Shown here: positions 35,407 through 40,983 of the stretch, piece after piece
Layout: every line of letters begins with the position of its first letter
Numbering within the stretch: the stretch's first letter is position 1
Assembly (NCBI GenBank): GCA_002422205.1
Contig: DITS01000031.1
Location: 1-64,000 of the forward strand
DNA: 64,000 bases
Source of the DNA: Alphaproteobacteria bacterium UBA6178
Lineage (GTDB): Bacteria; Pseudomonadota; Alphaproteobacteria; Rickettsiales; UBA3002
Direction: 5' to 3'
Made by a program: the position numbers and the translations under genes
Notes under the pieces: model-generated
Told to the model about the DNA's origin: nothing
Database searches by the model: none
What the model saw: only the letters and a program-made list of their open reading frames with translations

Positions 35407-35969
35407 GCAATCTAAGATTTGCTGTTAATAAGAGTATACGCTACCACTCTAAAAGACAGAGATTCTTTGAAAGTTGCCACTATGTCACCACGGCATTATC
35501 TGCCGTATTGGGTGCTTCATCATTCTGCTTGCTGTATGCAGAAAGTGTAACGGCAGCTCAATTCACCACAGCTATAGTTGGTGCCGTTACAACCTTAGAC
35601 TTAGTATTCGGTTATAATAGAAAGGCAAACCAATATAGAGAACTTAAGTGTCAGTTCTCCGATTTACAAACTGCAGTGAATGACATCAAAATTAATCAGC
35701 CCGACTTAGATGAGCATGTACGTAGACTTGGCAATAGTCGTGTGCTCATCCAGAAGCATGAACCAACGGCCTTAAAAGGTTTGGCATTAATATGCCACAA
35801 TGAGGAATGCCAAGCGACAAGGTGCGATGACGAAATGTATGTCATACCTCCACATATCAAACTTTTACGCCATTTCTGGTCGTTTGACGGGTGGTATCCT
35901 GTCCCGATACGCAATTCTAATTCAGAAAATGCTTTTCAAGCTGCTGAAGCAAACTCAGTCAATTCATGA
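35328..35969 (+). CDS. SLATT-like two-transmembrane-helix protein (candidate defence effector)
   Basis: SLATT proteins are two-helix membrane effectors, often with nucleotide-signal defence systems, thought to form pores. The 213 residues show an N-terminal amphipathic part (NLRFAVNKSIRYHSKRQRFF), helices at about 52-70 and 78-96 joined by a short loop, then FGYNRKANQYRELKCQFSDL, which fits the SLATT helix after the second membrane segment. A Cys-containing tail (ICHNEECQATRCDDE) follows. I see no nucleotide cyclase or other sensor in the element. The assignment rests on architecture and resemblance. Confidence 0.55.
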   Translation: MGTDEEDRRPDNSGLRSSTEAAETKLSNLRFAVNKSIRYHSKRQRFFESCHYVTTALSAVLGASSFCLLYAESVTAAQFTTAIVGAVTTLDLVFGYNRKANQYRELKCQFSDLQTAVNDIKINQPDLDEHVRRLGNSRVLIQKHEPTALKGLALICHNEECQATRCDDEMYVIPPHIKLLRHFWSFDGWYPVPIRNSNSENAFQAAEANSVNS

Positions 35970-36117
35970 TCAAAAGAATCTTAAGGTAATCTCGTTATAT
36001 AATTAGATTTTTATAATGAGCCTGGAAAATCAGCCACTTAAGCCTGGTGAAATTTGAAAGGGCGTATTATCTTGTTATCATGATGAAGGATGTATCAATT
36101 TTATAACGAGAAATGAG

Positions 36118-36705
36118 ATGTTAAACAAACAGGCCAAGATTCTAACGGAAAAGCAGCAAAAGCTGGTTCTGGATTTTTTATCTGATTCCCAACACCCCGA
36201 AAGAAACAAGCTGATATTCCTGCTTTCGGTTAAGGCAGGATTGAGGGCAAAGGAAATCGCTCATCTGACGTGGCGAATGGTTTTGGATACGGAAGGTAAT
36301 TTAACGGATAAAATTAGCATCATTAATTCAGCGAGCAAGGGTAGAGTGGGGGGAAGGGTGATATACCTCCATAACAGCCTTAAAATGGCTTTAAACGCCT
36401 ATCTAGAAACACATCCTGATCCTTCTCCAGAGAATAGGATCATATGGATGCAACGTTCACAAAATCCATCTGCTCAGGTGATCGTGAACTTCTTCCAAAA
36501 GCTGTATAAGGATGTTGGATATGAAGGCGCTTCTTCACACTCAGGAAGACGAACATTTATCACGAACGCGGCAAGAAAAATCAGCAGCGTGGGTGGAAGT
36601 CTGAGGGATGTTCAAAAACTATCAGGCCACGCCTCATTGAACACCACGCAGCGTTATATTGAATATGATAGTGATGCTATGAAGAATGTGGTGAATTTGG
36701 TGTAG
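36118..36705 (+). CDS. Catalytic-domain-only tyrosine recombinase
   Basis: The 195 residues contain the whole catalytic set: Arg43 (KAGLRAKEIAHLTW), Lys74, the HxxR box His141/Arg144 (SSHSGRRTFI), His171 (LSGHASLNTTQ) and Tyr180 (RYIEY). The N-terminal core-binding domain of Xer and phage integrases is missing. It is the second recombinase of element 1 and lies away from the att sites, so it may resolve dimers, invert a segment or recombine at another site. Confidence 0.85.
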   Translation: MLNKQAKILTEKQQKLVLDFLSDSQHPERNKLIFLLSVKAGLRAKEIAHLTWRMVLDTEGNLTDKISIINSASKGRVGGRVIYLHNSLKMALNAYLETHPDPSPENRIIWMQRSQNPSAQVIVNFFQKLYKDVGYEGASSHSGRRTFITNAARKISSVGGSLRDVQKLSGHASLNTTQRYIEYDSDAMKNVVNLV

Positions 36706-36709
36706 CTGG

Positions 36710-37165
36710 TTAAACCTTTGCTTTTCTTGTCGCGGCCTTCTTTTTAAGTGGTTTTGCTTTGGCATCTGGACTCTTAATTGTGCGGGGATGTTTGTTTATG
36801 AAGTGCTCATCTACAATCTTGAGGATTTCGACAAGAGGGGTTAAGTCATAGGAATTCGACGCAATGATACCTTTGATCTTTTTGCGCTCCTTTTTAATGT
36901 ATCCTTTTTCTTCTAATGATTTGATAGCTCGTTGCACCTGTCTTTCGGAAACTCCCGTTCTGTCAGATAGTGTGCGCATTGCCAAAAAAGGCATTTCATT
37001 TTTCTTCCACCAACTTCCAACCAGATGCAGAAGCACAATCATTTCGGCAGGTGATAAACGAATCTCTTCTGCAACAAACATGTTAATTTGCAAAAGATAG
37101 TTTGGAACTTGTGTAAAGCCCCTCTCAGCAACGCCATTTCCCCATTTAGATTTAATATCTTGCAT
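36710..37165 (-). CDS. Winged-helix protein, possible replication initiator or regulator
   Basis: The 151 residues have a winged helix at about 40-105 (SPAEMIVLLHLVGSWW, then MRTLSDRTGVSERQVQRAIK and SLEEKGYIKKERKK) and a Lys/Ala-rich basic tail. This resembles the helix-turn-helix part of phage and plasmid replication proteins, and also MarR-like regulators. Directly upstream lie paired direct repeats in AT-rich DNA, which fits an initiator bound to iterons or autoregulation. It converges with the recombinase gene, 4 bp apart. Confidence 0.65.
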   Translation of the reverse strand: MQDIKSKWGNGVAERGFTQVPNYLLQINMFVAEEIRLSPAEMIVLLHLVGSWWKKNEMPFLAMRTLSDRTGVSERQVQRAIKSLEEKGYIKKERKKIKGIIASNSYDLTPLVEILKIVDEHFINKHPRTIKSPDAKAKPLKKKAATRKAKV

Positions 37166-37184
37166 AACATCTCCTACATGACAA

Positions 37185-37245
37185 TATGTCTATATCTTAT
37201 GTCTATGTATATATACCTATGAATAAATACACAAGAATAAATACA
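37185..37245. repeat. Iteron-like direct repeats in AT-rich DNA
   Basis: TATGTCTAT occurs at 37185-37193 and 37198-37206 (13-bp step), and GAATAAATACA at 37221-37231 and 37235-37245 (14-bp step). They lie 20-80 bp upstream of the winged-helix gene. Steps near one helical turn plus strong AT-richness fit an origin of replication or an operator array. Confidence 0.5.
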
Positions 37246-37364
37246 TATGCATACATACTTATGTTATTAATACCCCAAAAGAAGACAAAGACATAAAATC
37301 TCATATCTAGGCGCAAATCCACAAATATATTATTTTATTTGACTAAGCGGCATCACCTCTGCTA

Positions 37365-37535
37365 CCGATCATGAAGATGGCTTGCTCCCGCAAGCGCTCC
37401 CGCTTGAGTAGGACTCAAAATCTGAACGGCTTAGTATGTTTGGGGAAAAACTAAGCGACTGATCGCTAACGAGGAAACAGGCCGCCTTCATGGCGGTAGA
37501 GGTTTCGGCGAGAGGGAGGGGCAAGCCATCATCGG
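37365..37535. ncRNA. Strongly folded non-coding segment (candidate structured RNA or origin)
   Basis: A bulged closing stem of 15 bp joins CCGAT (37365-37369) plus GATGGCTTGC (37376-37385) to GCAAGCCATC (37521-37530) plus ATCGG (37531-37535). Inside are CAAGCG-CTCC-CGCTTG (37391-37406), TTGAGT-AGG-ACTCAA (37404-37418, competing with the first), GCTTAGT/ACTAAGC (37429-37456), AGCGA-CTGA-TCGCT (37454-37467, overlapping the previous stem) and CCGCC-TTCAT-GGCGG (37482-37496). ACCTCT (37355-37360) could pair with AGAGGT (37498-37503) as a pseudoknot. No frame covers it. I do not recognise it as a known RNA; a single-strand origin is the main alternative. Strand is unknown. Confidence 0.5.
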
Positions 37536-37582
37536 AAATCGCCGTATAAGCGGCCTATTATGTCCTATGCAATCCGATAATT

Positions 37583-37606
37583 AATAGGGTATATAATAGG
37601 GTATAA
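37583..37606. repeat. Right arm-type repeat pair of element 1
   Basis: Two AATAGGGTATA-like copies lie in tandem about 60 bp before the internal att copy, matching the pair upstream of the integrase at 30363-30385 in sequence, spacing and orientation. Confidence 0.55.
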
Positions 37607-37666
37607 CTCTGAGAATGATAATAATAATTTGAATTGTATCAATGGATTAAATTTAATATTGGGTAG

Positions 37667-37684
37667 CCTCCTCCGCTACCAAAT
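37667..37684. repeat. Internal att copy at the junction of elements 1 and 2
   Basis: CCTCCTCCGCTACCAAAT is identical to the tRNA 3' end plus three bases (30237-30254), and its first 15 bases to 39742-39756. After it, TTCTCAATAGGTTA resembles TTTTTCAATAGGTTA after the right copy, so the similarity between the two outer junctions continues beyond the core. Confidence 0.8.
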
Positions 37685-37729
37685 TTCTCAATAGGTTAAC
37701 ACGCCTCTGTCTAGGCTGCCTAAGTCGAA

Positions 37730-37750
37730 TGGGACAGTATTGGGACAGTA
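37730..37750. repeat. Left arm-type repeats of element 2
   Basis: TGGGACAGTA occurs twice in tandem (37730-37739 and 37741-37750), 46 bp after the internal att copy. The same TGGGACA core recurs near the right end at 39567-39593. Motif and spacing differ from the element 1 repeats. Confidence 0.5.
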
Positions 37751-37853
37751 AGAAATAAGCATGACTGTTTCCGTGCTTTTGCATTCTTGCCCATTGTATT
37801 CGTTTGTGATTGCTGGTTGCCGATAGATAAAAATATCTGATATACCAGCATAT

Positions 37854-38228
37854 ATGGCAACGATTGAAAAACGAGTAGGGGAAGCTGGGGCGGTAGCATA
37901 CCGCGCCAAGATTCGCATTAAAGGCAGCCCATCAGAGACGGCAACCTTCACCCGCCTTACCGATGCCAAGCGATGGGTTCAGCAAACGGAGGCAGCCATT
38001 CGTGAAGGGCGGCATTTCAAAACCAGTGAGTCCAAAAGACGAACGCTGGCAGAGTTGATCGACCGCTATGTGATAGATGTGTTACCCTTAAAGCCAAAAA
38101 GCCAGCGCGACCAACAGCGTCAATTGCTGTGGTGGAAACAGGAGCTGGGAGCTTATTCATTGGCCGACATCACCGCACCCCGCATTGCAGAACCGGACAT
38201 TAAACCGGACATTAAGCCGGACATCTGA
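37854..38228 (+). pseudogene. Truncated tyrosine integrase (N-terminal part only)
   Basis: The 124-residue frame begins like an integrase: MATIEKRVGEAGAVAYRAKI (AP2-like arm-binding domain), then TFTRLTDAKRWVQQTEAAIR and the start of the core-binding domain (TLAELIDRYVIDVLPLKPKS). It stops after IAEPDIKPDIKPDI, where the repeated CCGGACATTAA motif enters the frame. The catalytic domain is absent, and I see no remnant of it downstream before the right att copy. The Fic gene appears to have replaced the rest. The short protein might still bind the arm sites. Confidence 0.8.
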
Positions 38229-38346
38229 ATGCAAGTTCAGAGATGCCTTGGCGTATCATTTCCTGATAATCTATTGACAATCTCTACAAATAATCGCTCT
38301 AATCAAGAGAGTTTTTGTTGAAAATAGCCGGACATTAAAGCGGACA
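38192..38346. promoter_or_regulatory. CCGGACAT repeats before fic (probable operator)
   Basis: Three copies of (A/G)CCGGACAT in steps of 12 bp lie at about 38193-38224, and two more degenerate copies (GCCGGACATTAAAGCGGACAT) at about 38326-38346, ending a few bases before the fic start. Repeats at the promoter of a gene whose product ends in a winged helix suggest autoregulation. Confidence 0.5.
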
Positions 38347-38350
38347 TCGG

Positions 38351-39541
38351 ATGCATGAGATAGACGAATCAATAGGGCTTATGGAGCCGATGCTGATTGC
38401 GGATAACGCAAGGCAGCGCGGGGAGCTATCCGATCTGGCATTGGAGCTGGCGCAGAAGTCGTCGGGGCTATTGCATAGCTTGCCGATGCATATGGTCGAT
38501 TCACTGGCGACGCTGGTGCGCTCAATGAATTGCTACTACAGCAACCTGATCGAGGGGCATAACACCCATCCCATTGATATTGAGCGGGCGCTAAAGCAGG
38601 ATTTAAGCGATAACCCGCGCCAGCGCGACCTTCAGCTGGAGGCAAAGGCGCATATCATGGTGCAGCAATGGATTGATGCTGGCGGGGTAGGCGAACAGGC
38701 ATTAAGCGCGGCGTCCATTCGCATGATACATCAAAAATTCTGTGAGTTACTGCCAGATGAGTTGCTGTGGGTCGAACACCCTACAACAGGGGAGCGGCTG
38801 CGCGTCGTGGCTGGCGAGTATCGGGAGAATGATGTGCAGGTCGGTAGGCACATCCCCATCAAAAGCGCCTCGCTATCACGCTTCATGGAACGCTTTGACG
38901 AAGCCTATGCGCGGCTGGGCAAAACGGACATGATCTTTGCGGCGGCTTGTGCGCATCATCGGCTGCTGTGGATTCACCCCTTTCTCGATGGCAATGGTCG
39001 CGTAGCGCGGCTGGTATCCCACGCCGTGCTGCTCCATACCCTTAACACAGGAGGTCTATGGTCGGTTGCGCGAGGATTGGCTCGGAATGTCGAAGCGTAT
39101 AAGAGCCATCTGGCCGCATGTGACCTGCCGCGCCGCAATGACCTTGATGGCAGGGGAAGTCTGAGTGAAGAGGCGCTGGTCGCTTTCACCAAGTTTTTCC
39201 TGACGGTGTGTATCGATCAGGTGGATTTCATGGAAAACCTGATTCAGCCGCAAGCCTTGCGGACGCGCATCCAGCGTTGGGCGGATGAGTCTATCCGCAT
39301 GGAGAAGCTGCCCCCCAAATCCGGCGCGGTGCTCGATGCAATACTCTATCGCGGCGAATTACCTCGCAGTGAAGTGGCAGCCATTGTCGGCACGGGTGAT
39401 CGTCAGGCGCGGCGCATTCTATCCGCCTTGTTGGAGGCAGAAGTGGTATCAGCAGAAAGCACCCGCGCACCGTTGCGGTTGGTGTTTCCTGCGCGATTGG
39501 CAGGAGAGTGGATGCCTGGCCTGTTCCCCGATAAGGCTTAG
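38351..39541 (+). CDS. Class II Fic-domain AMP transferase with C-terminal winged helix
   Basis: Fic proteins transfer AMP to hydroxyl side chains of targets. The 396 residues have the full active motif HPFLDGNGR (209-217, in WIHPFLDGNGRVARL) and an N-terminal inhibitory helix SNLIEG (64-69), which fits the [S/T]xxxE[G/N] rule of class II, where one protein carries its own inhibitor. The C-terminus (from about 315) is a winged helix (ILYRGELPRSEVAAIVGTGD, then RQARRILSALLEAEVV). It is the only intact gene of element 2. Confidence 0.92.
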   Translation: MHEIDESIGLMEPMLIADNARQRGELSDLALELAQKSSGLLHSLPMHMVDSLATLVRSMNCYYSNLIEGHNTHPIDIERALKQDLSDNPRQRDLQLEAKAHIMVQQWIDAGGVGEQALSAASIRMIHQKFCELLPDELLWVEHPTTGERLRVVAGEYRENDVQVGRHIPIKSASLSRFMERFDEAYARLGKTDMIFAAACAHHRLLWIHPFLDGNGRVARLVSHAVLLHTLNTGGLWSVARGLARNVEAYKSHLAACDLPRRNDLDGRGSLSEEALVAFTKFFLTVCIDQVDFMENLIQPQALRTRIQRWADESIRMEKLPPKSGAVLDAILYRGELPRSEVAAIVGTGDRQARRILSALLEAEVVSAESTRAPLRLVFPARLAGEWMPGLFPDKA

Positions 39542-39566
39542 CAACGGTTTCATCGTCATTTTTGGC

Positions 39567-39593
39567 ACTGTCCCATGGGACACTGGTGGGACA
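39567..39593. repeat. Right arm-type repeats of element 2
   Basis: ACTGTCCCA (39567-39575, inverted) is followed by two direct copies of TGGGACA (39576-39582 and 39587-39593), matching the core of the left repeats at 37730-37750. Confidence 0.45.
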
Positions 39594-39709
39594 ATAGCCA
39601 TCAATAAACGGTCAAAATCCACTATAGACAGCAAGAATGAATTTCCTCTAACCCATTGATTATTTTATTATCGTGTGCGGTGGCTTGTTGCTGGTTATGT
39701 GTGGAATCT

Positions 39710-39756
39710 GAATCATAATCCGCGTGTCGGGGGTTCAAATCCCTCCTCCGCTACCA
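39710..39756. repeat. attR: 47-bp copy of the tRNA-Met 3' end
   Basis: Identical over 47 bp to 30205-30251, including the anticodon region and CCA. The bases before it do not restore a tRNA 5' half, so this copy is not a functional tRNA gene. It marks the outer right boundary of the integrated region. Confidence 0.92.
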
Positions 39757-39896
39757 TATTTTTCAATAGGTTATACTAAAATAGAGTGAAATAGAGTCCC
39801 GCTATCGTTATTAGCGTGCGTGATCCGATACCCCATCTACATCCTAGCCATAGCGGACAGAGTTTGAACTAGTTAAACAAGTTTCTTATAACAATT

Positions 39897-39914
39897 CGAT
39901 TTGCGAACAAATCG
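39897..39914 (-). terminator. Hairpin with TTCG loop after the 159-aa gene
   Basis: On the minus strand CGATTTG-TTCG-CAAATCG is a perfect 7-bp stem with a stable tetraloop, 21 bp after the stop codon of the next gene. The following AATTGTTAT is only weakly T-rich, so terminator strength is uncertain. The 39542-39934 stretch otherwise holds only the element 2 repeats and attR. Confidence 0.45.
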
Positions 39915-39934
39915 TCGAGTTCTTTGGGGGGCTA

Positions 39935-40414
39935 CTAAACGGAACGAAGGAGCACCGCTTCGCGCGCGGTAAAATAATCCTCTGAGGCTTTAATCAATCC
40001 CGAAAACTCACCCGCAAGCGGTGATAATTTCATGTCGTTCAAAGCATCCAATTGGCCTTCTTGGAAACGGCGATTCAATTGCTGTTTCTGAGGAGACAAA
40101 GGCTCACGCCGAGGGGATTGAAATGCTACAAAACCCTCTACTGCCGCCAACTCAAGCATTCTTGCAAAACGATACAATTCTGGATAGGGGCTGGAATCGA
40201 TGGAAGCTGGGTAATCTTCTGCAATACTGACGTCGTCCCATGCGCAGCGTTCACGAAGTGCTTCCAGTTCTTCTTTTAAGGGCTCACTCTCTAAGGCATC
40301 TGAGAGGGCTTTTGCTGGCGCAAACCGACGCTCTGCATATTCTTCCCACGATTCTTTAGGCGCCAGTGCGGGATCAGCTACAGGAACGTTACGAAGGTAA
40401 GGAATGTTTGTCAT
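39935..40414 (-). CDS. Unknown acidic helical protein (159 aa)
   Basis: No family recognised. It is rich in Glu, Ala, Leu and Arg (ALSDALESEPLKEELEALRE) and has no signal peptide or membrane helix. It is divergent from a HigA-type regulator across about 130 bp that carry a pair of 12-bp direct repeats, so they may be co-regulated. It could be the partner of the regulator, but it resembles no toxin I know. Confidence 0.5.
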   Translation of the reverse strand: MTNIPYLRNVPVADPALAPKESWEEYAERRFAPAKALSDALESEPLKEELEALRERCAWDDVSIAEDYPASIDSSPYPELYRFARMLELAAVEGFVAFQSPRREPLSPQKQQLNRRFQEGQLDALNDMKLSPLAGEFSGLIKASEDYFTAREAVLLRSV

Positions 40415-40428
40415 TGGCTCATTGAATC

Positions 40429-40462
40429 ACAAAAAGATGACGGTTTAATTACAAAAAGATGA
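40429..40462. promoter_or_regulatory. Pair of 12-bp direct repeats between divergent genes
   Basis: ACAAAAAGATGA occurs at 40429-40440 and 40451-40462. The copies start 22 bp apart, about two helical turns, so a dimer could bind both on one DNA face. They lie between the 159-aa gene and the HigA-type gene, a natural place for an autoregulatory operator. Confidence 0.5.
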
Positions 40463-40543
40463 TTAAATAAAATAAACAGGAACTAAACTACGGTAATGCA
40501 AGCCAAGTTGAAATCGTCGATTATCACTAAAGGAGGCAAGAAT

Positions 40544-40876
40544 ATGGCAAAAAAAGGACAAAGCACCGCCACGCTACGCATGAAACATGCAGGCGAGCTG
40601 CTACAGCAGGATTTTTTGGATGAGCTGGGAATCAGTCAGTCACAGCTTGCCAATGCCATTGGTGTGCCGCGCAGCCGCATATCGGCTATTTGCAAAGCAG
40701 AGCGCCCGATTACGATGGATACCGCCATCCGATTGGGTAAGGCGCTGGGAACCACGGCGCAATTTTGGATGAATCTGCAAAATGAGTATGATTTGCGCGA
40801 AGCCAAACGCTTACATGACTACGCTGATATTCATACACTGGTTGCCCATAACACCCTAACCGTAGATGCGAGATAG
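40544..40876 (+). CDS. HigA-family antitoxin/regulator without adjacent HigB
   Basis: The sequence ELLQQDFLDELGISQSQLAN, then AIGVPRSRISAICKAERPIT and TAIRLGKALGTTAQFWMNLQ, is the HigA/VapI pattern, an XRE HTH fused to the stretch ending in FWMNLQ. The frame extends to 40496, but the ATG at 40544 has AAAGGAGG seven bases upstream (110 residues). HigB toxin usually lies directly before HigA; none is seen, so this is an orphan or a regulator of the divergent gene. Confidence 0.87.
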   Translation: MAKKGQSTATLRMKHAGELLQQDFLDELGISQSQLANAIGVPRSRISAICKAERPITMDTAIRLGKALGTTAQFWMNLQNEYDLREAKRLHDYADIHTLVAHNTLTVDAR

Positions 40877-40983
40877 CCATACGGAGACAGGAAGGATATT
40901 CGGTGTATTCTGAGGGGCACTCTAGGGGCACTAGCGGTCAAAAAATGACAATAACTGGTGGCTGTGCTCTCGCAGAGACCTTC

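Larger units (their letters stand above)
30205..37684. mobile_element. Integrated element 1 in tRNA-Met (AT-rich satellite-like island)
   Basis: The element starts in the 3' half of tRNA-Met and ends at a second copy of the tRNA 3' end (18 identical bases at 30237-30254 and 37667-37684). It carries an integrase directly after the tRNA, AlpA- and excisionase-like regulators, an HUH-type Rep-like protein, a winged-helix protein with iteron-like repeats, a second tyrosine recombinase and a SLATT-like cargo gene. It is clearly AT-richer than its flanks. No capsid, tail or conjugation genes are seen, so it looks like a phage satellite or integrative plasmid. Confidence 0.85.
37166..37853. other. 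688-bp non-coding junction between the two elements
   Basis: From left to right this stretch holds AT-rich iteron-like repeats, the folded segment, the right arm-type repeats of element 1, the internal att copy, and the TGGGACAGT repeats at the left end of element 2. The remaining 100 bp before 37854 presumably carries the start signals of the truncated integrase. No supported gene lies within it. Confidence 0.6.
37667..39756. mobile_element. Integrated element 2 remnant (truncated integrase plus Fic)
   Basis: Bounded by the internal att copy and the 47-bp right copy, this element of about 2.1 kb carries only a truncated integrase and a Fic gene. Its composition is close to the chromosome and unlike AT-rich element 1, so the two have different origins. 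GGGACA-type repeats occur near both ends. With a broken integrase it cannot move by itself. Confidence 0.72.

Noticed and set aside
37356..37366. A fourth att-like sequence, CCTCTGCTACC, similar to the tRNA end CCTCCGCTACC
   Set aside because: Only 11 bases with one mismatch, no continuation on either side, and it lies in the folded segment where it has pairing partners of its own.
37365..37535. Retron ncRNA
   Set aside because: The long closing stem is suggestive, but no reverse transcriptase gene is present anywhere in the element.
39710..39756. Second functional tRNA-Met gene
   Set aside because: Only the 3' half is present; the upstream bases cannot form the acceptor, D-arm or 5' anticodon stem.
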